NCBI RefSeq assembly: GCF_003425665.1
Contig: NZ_QQRQ01000002.1
Span: 62,001 to 126,000, forward strand
Length of the DNA stretch: 64,000 nucleotides
DNA from: Evtepia gabavorous
GTDB taxonomy: Bacteria; Bacillota; Clostridia; Oscillospirales; Oscillospiraceae
Reading direction: 5' to 3'
Shown here: positions 56,673-63,313 of the stretch, piece by piece
Layout of the letters: each line of letters starts with the position of its first letter
Position numbering within the stretch: position 1 is the first letter of the stretch
Made by a program: the position numbers and the translations under genes
Notes under the pieces: model-generated
Told to the model about the DNA's origin: nothing
The model's database searches: none
Seen by the model: only the letters and a program-made list of their open reading frames with translations

Positions 56673-57323
56673 TCAATCTTTTTTCTCCAGGGGCTCCGGC
56701 TCTTCCGCCGCCCCCGGCTTGCGGGTATGATAGGCGAGACTTTCATCTGTTATCCTTTCAACATCCCCAGATTCTACCCTGTGAAACAAATTCGCTTGCG
56801 CTATGAGCTCTTTGGTAAATAAAGCTGCCTTCAGAGCGCAATCCATTTTTGCGTTTTGAGCCAGTCTCAGGGTGTGGTATATGAGTTGTCTCACAATTCT
56901 TTCATCTGCTTGCACACTAAGTGCCCCGCACCAGAGAGGGAAAACGCTAAAATCCAGATTTGCCTCGCTGAGTCTGGCCCCTCCCAGGTTTGTCCCTCTG
57001 AGGTTCGCCCCTCCCAGGTTTGCGCCTCTGAGGTCCGCCCCTCTGAGGTCTGCCTCACTGAGATTTGCCCAACCAAGGTTGGCCTTTCTGAGGTTTGCCC
57101 ATCCGAGGGTTGTCTCTCTGAGGTCTGCTTCTCTGAGGTTTGCTCCTCTAAGGTCGGCCTCACCGAGGTTTGCGCCTCTGAAGTCTGCCTCTCTGAGGTT
57201 TGCCCCTTTAAGGTCCGCCTCGCCGAGGTCTGCCCCTCTGAGGTCTGCTCGTTTTCCCCCTTCGTTGTGCAACCAAAGCGTATGCTCTGTCAAAATCTTT
57301 TCGAGATCAGTTTTGTTCATCAT
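56673..57323 (-). CDS. Pentapeptide-repeat protein
   Basis: 216 residues. Residues about 24-115 are roughly 18 tandem A(D/N)Lxx pentapeptides (ADLRG, ANLRE, ADLGE), which fold as a right-handed square beta helix. The rest is helical without a known motif. The N-terminus (MNKTDLEKILTEHTLWLHNE) resembles pentapeptide proteins common in phages and mobile elements. The ATG at 57323 follows AAAAGGAG; upstream frame is unlikely to be translated. GC is lower than the neighbours. It sits next to a phage-like pseudogene, so it is probably acquired. Function unknown; some relatives mimic DNA and protect gyrase. Confidence 0.82.
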   Translation of the reverse strand: MMNKTDLEKILTEHTLWLHNEGGKRADLRGADLGEADLKGANLREADFRGANLGEADLRGANLREADLRETTLGWANLRKANLGWANLSEADLRGADLRGANLGGANLRGTNLGGARLSEANLDFSVFPLWCGALSVQADERIVRQLIYHTLRLAQNAKMDCALKAALFTKELIAQANLFHRVESGDVERITDESLAYHTRKPGAAEEPEPLEKKD

Positions 57324-57376
57324 GGATTCTCCTTTTTGACCCGATTCATCTGGTAAGACTGGCGCAAGCGTTAATT

Positions 57377-57625
57377 TTAATGCGTGCTGACCTCCCCGCC
57401 GCAGGCCAGACACCCTGCACCATCCATCCCGTTATCAATGTGTTCTGGGTTTCCAGATGCCCGGACAATCTTGAGCAAGGTCACTATGGCAGCCACGTCC
57501 TCCGGCTCTAACTTGCACATGGCCCCCAGAGGCAACACACTTCGTACTGAGGTAAGTATACCAGAATTCTGCAATCAAATAAAAATTGTTTTCGGGACTT
57601 CTATGGTCCTCTTCCGATGGGGGAA
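57377..57625 (-). pseudogene. Frameshifted, truncated DUF6378-like phage gene
   Basis: Two frames on the minus strand carry adjacent parts of one known small phage domain. The first reads SEEDHRSPENNFYLIAEFW (about 57625-57555) and the second KLEPEDVAAIVTLLKIVRAS then HIDNGMDGAGCLACGGEV (57510-57377). Together they match the pattern 'GSPEDNF..IAEFWN.YL...EPEDVA.MM.LLK.AR......DN..D.AGY.ACGGEI' that I recall for DUF6378 of phages. The junction has changed frame near 57540-57550, and there is no start before the first part. Confidence 0.6.
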
Positions 57626-57650
57626 CCTCCTTTCTAACTAAATTCCTCTC

Positions 57651-57679
57651 TTGCCCCCTCCTTCTGTCCGTGATAGAAT
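57651..57679 (+). promoter_or_regulatory. Promoter of the 61-residue gene
   Basis: TTGCCC (57651-57656), 17 bases, TAGAAT (57674-57679), 24 bases before the ATG. Confidence 0.55.
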
Positions 57680-57702
57680 CACAGGAGAAGGGAGGTGCAA
57701 AC

Positions 57703-57888
57703 ATGGATTTTTCTCTTATGGACGATCTCAACCATTTTTTCGATGTGTTTAATACCCGGACAGAAAATTCCCTGAAAAAGAATTTGCCTCCCGAGTCGGC
57801 CGATATTGCGTCCAAGGCTGTTTCGGAGGAAGTAAAATTACTTCGTGAGGTTGTTCTCTTCTGGATAGAAGAACATCTCAACCGTTGA
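57703..57888 (+). CDS. Small hypothetical protein, 61 residues
   Basis: Acidic, helical small protein (MDFSLMDDLNHFFDVFNTRT, ending FWIEEHLNR), no known domain. GGGAGGT is 6 bases before the ATG and a fair promoter precedes it, so it is probably expressed. Lies in the phage-like patch. Function unknown. Confidence 0.55.
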   Translation: MDFSLMDDLNHFFDVFNTRTENSLKKNLPPESADIASKAVSEEVKLLREVVLFWIEEHLNR

Positions 57889-58021
57889 CAATCTTCATTT
57901 CATCAAAAAACTCTGTGGACAAACGGCTGGCGTCTATGGCTTCTTTGATTGTCACAGAGCTGGCTGCCACCAGCTCTGTGATTTTTTTGCAAGCTTTTTG
58001 GTCTTGTCATTTGGAGCGGTA
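57878..58021 (-). pseudogene. Possible broken small gene on the minus strand
   Basis: An open stretch ending at TGA (57878-57880) reads like protein (KKLAKKITELVAASSVTIKE, then AIDASRLSTEFFDEMKIVNG) but has no start in frame. An ATG in another frame (near 58010) joins it only by a shift in a run of seven A. Overlaps the end of the 61-residue gene by 11 bases. Could be a decayed gene or chance. Confidence 0.3.
57952..57988 (+). terminator. Terminator after the 61-residue gene
   Basis: A perfect 12-bp stem (57952-57963 with 57970-57981), loop CTGCCA, then seven T. Confidence 0.9.
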
Positions 58022-58034
58022 AGCCGATGGGGAT

Positions 58035-58829
58035 TTATAAAAATAAGAGCAGGCTGATCGCCATGACGGCCATGCCGCAGATCAGGCCGTAAATGGAGAG
58101 ATGATGCTCCCCGTACTCCCGTGCCGAGGGGAGCAGCTCATCCAGAGAGATAAACACCATAATGCCCGCCACGCCGGCAAAGAGAATGCCGAAGACCAGA
58201 TCGCTCATAATGGGCATGAGGAGCAGCCACCCAATGAGGGCGCCCACAGGCTCGGCCAGGCCGGAGAGGAAGGAGTACCGAAAGGCCTTGCCCTTGGAGC
58301 CTGTGGCGTGATAAATGGGAACCGAGACCGCGATGCCCTCTGGAATGTTGTGAATGGCGATGGCCACCACAATGGGGATGGCGATGCTGGGGTCCTGCAG
58401 GGCGGAGACAAAGGTGGCCAGTCCCTCGGGAAAGTTATGGATGGCGATGGCCAGGGCGGTCATCACCCCCATGCGCATCAGCTTGGTTGTGTGGCCGGTG
58501 TCCGCTTCCAAAGACTTGACCTCATGGGGATTTTCCTCGGAGGGAATGCACTTGTCAATGAGAGCGATCAGGAGCATCCCGCCGAAAAAGGCGATGACCG
58601 TGCTCCAGCTGCCCCATTTCTCCCCCAGTTCCGCCTGGAGCGCATCCTGGGCCTGGGAAAAAATCTCGATCATGGAGACATAAATCATGACGCCAGCGGA
58701 AAAGCCCAGGCTGACGGACAAGAATTTTTTGTTGGTATGGTGGGTCAAAAATGCGATGCAGCTTCCAATCCCAGTGCTCAGCCCGGCCAGGAGGGTGAGA
58801 AAAAAAGCGTGGAGAACCGCGTGATCCAT
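58035..58829 (-). CDS. zupT: ZIP-family metal transporter (ZupT-like)
   Basis: 264 residues, eight membrane helices. The metal-binding helices show [13 protein letters not shown] and [21 protein letters not shown], the paired HNxPEG motifs of ZIP transporters, with [12 protein letters not shown] between later helices. Imports Zn, Fe or Mn. The ATG at 58829 follows AGGAGGT; an ATG 19 codons earlier has no site. A palindromic operator lies at the promoter, so metal-dependent repression is likely. Confidence 0.93.
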   Translation of the reverse strand: MDHAVLHAFFLTLLAGLSTGIGSCIAFLTHHTNKKFLSVSLGFSAGVMIYVSMIEIFSQAQDALQAELGEKWGSWSTVIAFFGGMLLIALIDKCIPSEENPHEVKSLEADTGHTTKLMRMGVMTALAIAIHNFPEGLATFVSALQDPSIAIPIVVAIAIHNIPEGIAVSVPIYHATGSKGKAFRYSFLSGLAEPVGALIGWLLLMPIMSDLVFGILFAGVAGIMVFISLDELLPSAREYGEHHLSIYGLICGMAVMAISLLLFL

Positions 58830-58850
58830 AGGATACCTCCTTTGATGATT

Positions 58851-58905
58851 TAAGTTAGCGTTTGCTAACTTAAAATACGATACCACGTCTTGTGCCGTTT
58901 GTCAA
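58851..58905 (-). promoter_or_regulatory. ZIP gene promoter with a perfect 9-bp palindromic operator
   Basis: Minus strand: TTGACA (58900-58905), 17 bases, TATCGT (58877-58882). Just downstream, TAAGTTAGC-GTTT-GCTAACTTA (58851-58872) is a perfect inverted repeat, covering the start of transcription. It resembles operators of DtxR/MntR or Zur-type metalloregulators, and is suitable for repression when metal is plentiful. Confidence 0.75.
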
Positions 58906-58963
58906 AGGAAAAACCGCCCGCCCCGGGACGCTGCGGTCTGAGGCGGACGGCTTGAGGAGGTTT

Positions 58964-60316
58964 TTATAGCTTTTTGTACTGTCGGTAGAAGAGGGTGGCT
59001 GTGGTGCTGACGGCGATGAAATCGGCCACAGGTTCGGCCAAAAACACGGCAAACACCTTGTCGGCCAGGAAATATGGGAGAATGTAGATCAGGGGGATCA
59101 GCAGGATCACCTTGCGCAGGAGGGCCAGAAAGACAGAGGTTTTGGCGTTGCCCAAGGCGATGAAGGTCTGCTGGCAGGAGATCTGAATGCCATGGAGCAG
59201 AGAGACCGCCATGTAGATTCGGATGGCCCAGCGGGTAAAGTCCGCCAACTGCGGGTCACTGGTAAAGATGGAGATGAACAGCTGGGGGACAAACATGGAC
59301 AAAAACCAGATGAGCCCGGCAAAGACCATACAGCAGGCCAACAGCAGACGAAAGGCCTCCTTGACCCGGTCCCGCTGGTTGGCCCCGAAGTTAAAGCCGA
59401 TGATGGGCTGGGCCCCCTGGGTAAGCCCCTGAAGCGGAAGCATGCAGAATTGCATGACACTGGCCAGGATGGTCATGGCCCCCACGGCGATGTCTCCTCC
59501 ATAGCGGAGCAGGCTGGTGTTAAAGCAGATGTTCAGGATGCTCTCGGTAAACTGCATGATAAAGGGAGCGATGCCCAAGGCGATGCAGGGGAGGATGACC
59601 GAGCCCCGCAGACGGGCGTACCGGAGCTGCAGCCGCAGTGTGGTTGTTTTCCCGGTGAGGAAGCGGAGAATCCAGGCGCAGGAAATCCCCTGGGAGAGAA
59701 TGGTGGCCAGGGCGGCGCCCTGCACGCCCATTCCCAGGGCGAAGATGAAAATAGGGTCCAGAATAATGTTGCAGGCTGCGCCGATGGTCACGGTGAGCAT
59801 TCCGGTTCTGGCAAAGCCCTGGGCGTTGATGAAAGCGTTGAGACCCAGAGCAAGCTGGACGAACAGGGTACCCAGGGAGTATATTTTCATGTAGTCCCAG
59901 GCGTAGGAGATGGTGTTGCTGCTGGCGCCGAAAATCATCAGAATGTCCTGGCCGAAACACTGGATCACCACTGTGAGAACCAGGGCGGTGATCACCAGCA
60001 TGGAGGCGCAGTTGCCCAGAATGCGCTCGGCCTGCTGGGGCTCTCCCTTGCCCATCATGATGGAGGCACGGGGCGCGCCCCCCATGCTCACCAGGGCAGC
60101 AAAGGCGGAAATGCACATGATCAGCGGCAGGGTCACCCCCACGCCGGTCAGCGCGTTGGGGCCGACATCGGGAATGTGGCCGATGTACATCCGGTCCACC
60201 ATATTGTAGAGCAGGTTGATGAGCTGGGCCAGAATGGCCGGCAGGGCCAGCTGGAAGAGAAGGCGGCTGATTTTGTCCTGGCCCAGATTGGCGCCTTGCG
60301 AATGTTGTAGCTGCAA
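58964..60316 (-). CDS. MATE-family multidrug/organic-cation efflux transporter
   Basis: 450 residues, twelve membrane helices in two MatE repeats. Begins after LGQDKISRLLFQLALPAILA; NLLYNMVDRMYIGHI is typical of TM1-2, and GAQPIIGFNFGANQ of the second repeat. Usually Na or H antiport of drugs or metabolites; substrate unknown. TTG (60316) is chosen because GGAGGG is 6 bases before it, while the frame runs open 37 codons farther without a site. A TATAAT (60354-60359) lies upstream. Confidence 0.9.
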   Translation of the reverse strand: MQLQHSQGANLGQDKISRLLFQLALPAILAQLINLLYNMVDRMYIGHIPDVGPNALTGVGVTLPLIMCISAFAALVSMGGAPRASIMMGKGEPQQAERILGNCASMLVITALVLTVVIQCFGQDILMIFGASSNTISYAWDYMKIYSLGTLFVQLALGLNAFINAQGFARTGMLTVTIGAACNIILDPIFIFALGMGVQGAALATILSQGISCAWILRFLTGKTTTLRLQLRYARLRGSVILPCIALGIAPFIMQFTESILNICFNTSLLRYGGDIAVGAMTILASVMQFCMLPLQGLTQGAQPIIGFNFGANQRDRVKEAFRLLLACCMVFAGLIWFLSMFVPQLFISIFTSDPQLADFTRWAIRIYMAVSLLHGIQISCQQTFIALGNAKTSVFLALLRKVILLIPLIYILPYFLADKVFAVFLAEPVADFIAVSTTATLFYRQYKKL

Positions 60317-60399
60317 TGGAATCCCTCCGATGTGGTCAAATGCGATAACATCTATTATAACACAAAACATGTGGAGCTGACACCCTGGATTACACGCCC

Positions 60400-60428
60400 T
60401 TGACGAGACAGGAAATCTGTGATACACT
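60400..60428 (+). promoter_or_regulatory. Promoter of the SugE-like gene
   Basis: TTGACG (60400-60405), 17 bases, TACACT (60423-60428). Transcription from here would include the terminator hairpin at 60460-60514. Confidence 0.6.
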
Positions 60429-60437
60429 GCCCTCGAT

Positions 60438-60514
60438 CACTCGCCGCCGGGCGGGTGCTGCGTTTGTTTCTGTACCATTAGGCCGTAGAAGGTACAGAAA
60501 GAAACGCATTTTTT
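60438..60514 (+). ncRNA. Leader with two hairpins, the second a strong terminator, before the SugE-like gene
   Basis: Hairpin 1 is CACTCGCC/GGCGGGTG (60438-60445 with 60450-60457, loop GCCG). Hairpin 2 is a 17-bp stem with one mismatch (60460-60476 with 60491-60507), loop of 14 bases, then T6. It ends about 27 bases before the gene's start. The gene on the other side is divergent, so this terminator can only act on the plus transcript: either a regulated leader or a small RNA. Confidence 0.6.
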
Positions 60515-60540
60515 ATTGATGGGAAAAGGAGGAAGGCGTG

Positions 60541-60858
60541 ATGGCGTGGATTTGCCTGTTGGCGGCCGGATGCCTGGAGATGGTCTGGGTGACTGCGATG
60601 AAGCTGTCGGATGGTTTTACCAGGGTTGGATATTCCGTTCTGACTGTGGCGGCTATGGCTGCCAGCGTCTGGCTCTTGGCCCAGGCGGTGAAGACCTTGC
60701 CCATGGGGACAGCGTACGCCGTCTGGACAGGAATTGGCGCCCTGGGTGCGGTGGTGCTGGGAATTGTGATCTTCAAAGAGCCAGCCACCGCGGCCCGGAT
60801 GTTTTTCGCGGCCCTGCTGCTCGTCGGCATCATTGGTCTGAAAGCAACGGCCCATTGA
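60541..60858 (+). CDS. sugE: SMR-family exporter, SugE/Gdx-like (probable guanidinium exporter)
   Basis: 105 residues, four helices. The conserved Glu is in AAGCLEMVWVTAMKLSDGFT (residue 13), and KTLPMGTAYAVWTGIGALG is the SugE/Gdx signature as opposed to the drug-exporting EmrE/Qac type. Gdx proteins export guanidinium in exchange for protons. GTG (60538) or ATG (60541) can start; AAAAGGAGG favours the ATG. It lies behind a terminator-containing leader. Confidence 0.88.
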   Translation: MAWICLLAAGCLEMVWVTAMKLSDGFTRVGYSVLTVAAMAASVWLLAQAVKTLPMGTAYAVWTGIGALGAVVLGIVIFKEPATAARMFFAALLLVGIIGLKATAH

Positions 60859-60866
60859 GAGAGAAA

Positions 60867-60890
60867 ACGCCCGCATCAGCGGGCATTTTC
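60867..60890. terminator. Terminator shared by the SugE-like and HxlR genes
   Basis: GAAAACGCCCGC / GCGGGCATTTTC (one C-A mismatch), loop ATCA. It overlaps the last codons of the HxlR gene and lies 8 bases after sugE. Confidence 0.7.
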
Positions 60891-61211
60891 TTGGTAGGCT
60901 TTTCCCCAGGCTTCCATGGCGTCCAGAACAGGCCGGAGGCTGCGCCCCAGGTCGGTGAGGGTGTACTCCACGCGGGGGGGAACCTCCGCGTAGACGGTGC
61001 GGGTGAGCAGTCCGCTGGCCTCCATCTGCCGCAGCTGGGCGGTGAGGACCTTCTGGGTGACGGTGCCGATGGACTTTTTCAGCTCCCCAAAGCGTTTGGT
61101 GCCCGGCATCAGGTCTCGCAGGATCAGAACCTTCCATTTGTCGCTGATCAGGGTCAAGGTGGTTTCCACCGGACAGGCTGGGCACGCGGCTGACAGAGCA
61201 GGGCTTTGCAT
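60876..61211 (-). CDS. HxlR-family transcriptional regulator
   Basis: 111 residues, winged helix-turn-helix. Starts with the CPACPVETTLTLISDKWKVLIL pattern, with the Cys seen in redox- or electrophile-sensing HxlR proteins, then RFGELKKSIGTVTQKVLTAQ. The ATG follows AAGGAGG. Convergent with the SugE-like gene; its target is unknown. A TTGTAA...TACTTT pair upstream (minus strand, 61235-61275) may be its promoter. Confidence 0.9.
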   Translation of the reverse strand: MQSPALSAACPACPVETTLTLISDKWKVLILRDLMPGTKRFGELKKSIGTVTQKVLTAQLRQMEASGLLTRTVYAEVPPRVEYTLTDLGRSLRPVLDAMEAWGKAYQENAR

Positions 61212-61392
61212 ACCAGATCCTCCTTGCTTTCATGGTATCTTTTTGGAAAGTACAGAAAAATATTACACTTACAATAGAAAAGATAGCTGCTTCCTTATTA
61301 TAAAGGAAGCGCGGGGGGAATGCAAGCGCCCGGCAAGGGATTAGGTAGGATGGGGGGTACACAGCTGAATGGAATTGCGTTGTCAAAAGGGT

Positions 61393-61445
61393 GCCGCCCC
61401 CTGTCCGGGAGGGTCTCTCCCAGACAGGGGGCGGCGAAAAGAAAG
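61393..61445 (-). terminator. Terminator of the AGCS symporter gene
   Basis: GCCGCCCCCTGTC / GACAGGGGGCGGC (61393-61405 with 61433-61445) with an inner GGGAG/CTCCC stem; on the minus strand it is followed by ACCCTTTTG. The preceding 150 bases (61240-61390) hold only an 8-bp hairpin (61289-61310) and no gene I can support. Confidence 0.75.
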
Positions 61446-61458
61446 AAAAAATATGGAA

Positions 61459-62853
61459 TCAATGGTGAGAGGCTGGCGTTTTCGTGGTCCGCCGCCGGGC
61501 GGCTTTCACCACCAGGGAGGACAGAGCCAGCAGAGCCAGGGCGTTGGGAAGGACCATGAGCTGATTAAACAGGTCGGACAGGGACCACACCAGGTCATTG
61601 GACAGACACGAGCCCAAGAAGATGAACACCACCCCAAGCACCGAGTAGACGGCAGTGGCTCGCTTGCCGAAGAGATAGGCCACGTTGAGCTTGCCAAAGA
61701 AGTTCCAGCTGAGGATGGTGGAAAACGCGAAGAAAAGGAGGCACACAGCGACGAAAATACTGCCAAGCCCTTCCCCAAAGACGCTGGAAAAGGCCAGCTG
61801 CGCCATGTTGGATTGGTCAATGCCCTCTGCCGCCCCGCCGGCCAAGGGGCCGTTGCCGGCATACAGGGTGGAGATGACCACCAACGCGGTCATGGTAAGA
61901 ACCAGGAAGGTGTCGATGAATACCCCGATCATGGCGACCACACCCTGCTCATGCGGGGTTTTGACCTTGGCCATGGCGTGGGCATGGGGGGTGGAGCCCA
62001 TACCGGCCTCGTTGGAAAACAGCCCCCGCTTGACGCCCTGGCTGATGGCGGTCTTTAAGGCGTACCCCAAGCCGCCGCCCAGAATGGCGTTGGGGAAAAA
62101 GGCGTACTTGAAGATCATGCCGAAGGTCTCCGGCAGGTAGGGCAGCCGCAGAAGCAGAAGAACCAGCCCCCCAAGGAGGTAGAGCACCGCCATGATGGGC
62201 ACCAGCTTCTCCGTCACAGAGGCCACCCGCTGCACCCCGCCCAGAAAGACAAAGGCAGAGGCCACGGCCACCACGGCGCCTATGATCCAAGGGGGGATGC
62301 CGAAAGCGTTGCCGCAGGTCTGACCGATGGAGTTGGACTGAACCATACAGCCGATAAAGCCCAGGGCCAAGGTGATGGCCACCGCAAAGAACCCCGCCAG
62401 GAAAGTGCCGAACTTGTTCTGAAAAGCCCGCTTAATGTAGTAAACAGGGCCGCCGGAGACGGTGCCGTCCGCATGGACCACCCGAGTCTCCTGGGCCAGA
62501 ACGGCCTCGGCGTAAATGGTGGACATCCCGAAAAAAGCGATGATCCACATCCAGAAGATGGCACCGGGCCCCCCCACCAGGATGGCGCTGCAGGAGCCGA
62601 TGATATTGCCTGTGCCCACCTGGGCGGCAATGGCGGTGGTCAGGGCCTGAAAGGAACTCAGGCCGCCCTTCTGCCGGCCCCCGCGCATGGAGAAGCCGCC
62701 GAAAACCCGGCGCATGCCCTCCCCAAAGCAGCGGACCTGGACAAAGCGGGTGCGAAGGGAGAAAAAGACCCCCGTCCCCACCAGAAGGACCACCAGGATG
62801 TAGTCGGAAAGGTAAAAGTTAATGGTTTGCACAATGTGCAGCAGTGTTTCCAT
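61459..62853 (-). CDS. Alanine/glycine:cation symporter (AGCS family)
   Basis: 464 residues, about 11 helices. AGCS signatures: TRFVQVRCFGEGMRR, ALTTAIAAQVGTGNIIG, GGPGAIFWMWIIAFFGM, SNEAGMGSTPHAHA. Sodium-coupled uptake of glycine or alanine. The glycine riboswitch just upstream points to glycine as the substrate. The ATG follows TTGAGGAGG. Confidence 0.94.
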   Translation of the reverse strand: METLLHIVQTINFYLSDYILVVLLVGTGVFFSLRTRFVQVRCFGEGMRRVFGGFSMRGGRQKGGLSSFQALTTAIAAQVGTGNIIGSCSAILVGGPGAIFWMWIIAFFGMSTIYAEAVLAQETRVVHADGTVSGGPVYYIKRAFQNKFGTFLAGFFAVAITLALGFIGCMVQSNSIGQTCGNAFGIPPWIIGAVVAVASAFVFLGGVQRVASVTEKLVPIMAVLYLLGGLVLLLLRLPYLPETFGMIFKYAFFPNAILGGGLGYALKTAISQGVKRGLFSNEAGMGSTPHAHAMAKVKTPHEQGVVAMIGVFIDTFLVLTMTALVVISTLYAGNGPLAGGAAEGIDQSNMAQLAFSSVFGEGLGSIFVAVCLLFFAFSTILSWNFFGKLNVAYLFGKRATAVYSVLGVVFIFLGSCLSNDLVWSLSDLFNQLMVLPNALALLALSSLVVKAARRRTTKTPASHH

Positions 62854-62880
62854 GGGACTGCCTCCTCAAGACTTGAAATG

Positions 62881-62915
62881 AAAAGAGCCTGCCGGTCCAA
62901 AGGCCCAGCGGCTCT
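62881..62915 (-). terminator. Riboswitch-controlled terminator before the symporter gene
   Basis: On the minus strand AGAGCC-GCTGG and CCGGC-(A)-GGCTCT form a stem ending in TTTT, 28 bases before the ATG. It is the likely expression platform of the glycine riboswitch. Confidence 0.7.
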
Positions 62916-62974
62916 GAAGAAAAGACAGTCCGAATCCTTCTTCCGGCGGACAGACGACCTCCGCAGAGGGGATG

Positions 62975-63072
62975 CTCGGCTCTGTCCTTTTACCTGAGAG
63001 ATTCGGCTTCCTGGGAAGCCTTGCACCTTCGGTACTCAAAATATTGAGATTCTCCAGAGATCCCTCCTCCTT
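62975..63072 (-). ncRNA. Glycine riboswitch (gcvT motif)
   Basis: Minus strand: GGATCTCTGGAGA, ACCGAAGGTGCAAG, a GGCTTCC/GGAAGCC hairpin, then TCTCAGGTAAAAGGACAGAG. These are the conserved blocks of the glycine aptamer in the right order. Only one clear aptamer is seen, where two in tandem are common. The terminator downstream gives control of the AGCS gene by glycine. Confidence 0.9.
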
Positions 63073-63147
63073 CAGTCTCCTTTCCCTGGGGAAAGGATTC
63101 TCAAGGTCTCATCGGGCGATATGCGGTTGTACAGCACTGCGCTTTTT

Positions 63148-63176
63148 AGGATAGCATGGCGCAAGAAAAATTGCAA
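63148..63176 (-). promoter_or_regulatory. Promoter of the riboswitch-symporter unit
   Basis: Minus strand TTGCAA (63171-63176), 17 bases, TATCCT (63148-63153), about 70 bases before the aptamer. Confidence 0.65.
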
Positions 63177-63243
63177 CCCAAGGGGGTTACAAAATCCTTG
63201 TCTAAAAAATGAAGGATTACTATGCAAAATAGAGAAATTAAAG

Positions 63244-63283
63244 GAAAAAGCCCGCCTGTCAGAGGGATTCTGACGGGCGGGCT
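63244..63283 (-). terminator. Terminator of the phosphoketolase gene
   Basis: A 15-bp stem (63249-63263 with 63269-63283, one G-U) and TTTT on the minus-strand exit. Confidence 0.88.
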
Positions 63284-63313
63284 GCTGGTTTTCTTGCAAA
63301 AAAAGGAAGGAAA

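Noticed and set aside
56502-56806. A 101-residue plus-strand frame after tRNA-Gln
   Set aside because: No binding site, Cys/Pro-rich without a domain, and it overlaps the end of the pentapeptide-repeat gene on the other strand; the stretch 56502-56672 holds nothing I can support.
56990-57250. A CRISPR-like array, from the regular short repeats on the plus strand
   Set aside because: The 15-base periodicity is that of pentapeptide codons in the minus-strand gene; there are no unique spacers of constant length.
56382-58021. A complete integrated element with att sites flanking the phage-like patch
   Set aside because: I searched by eye for a second copy of the 3' end of tRNA-Gln downstream and found none, and there is no integrase.
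60435-60525. A known guanidine (ykkC) riboswitch before the SugE-like gene
   Set aside because: I looked for the conserved ykkC blocks and for paired ACGR tetraloops and found neither; kept only as an uncharacterised leader.
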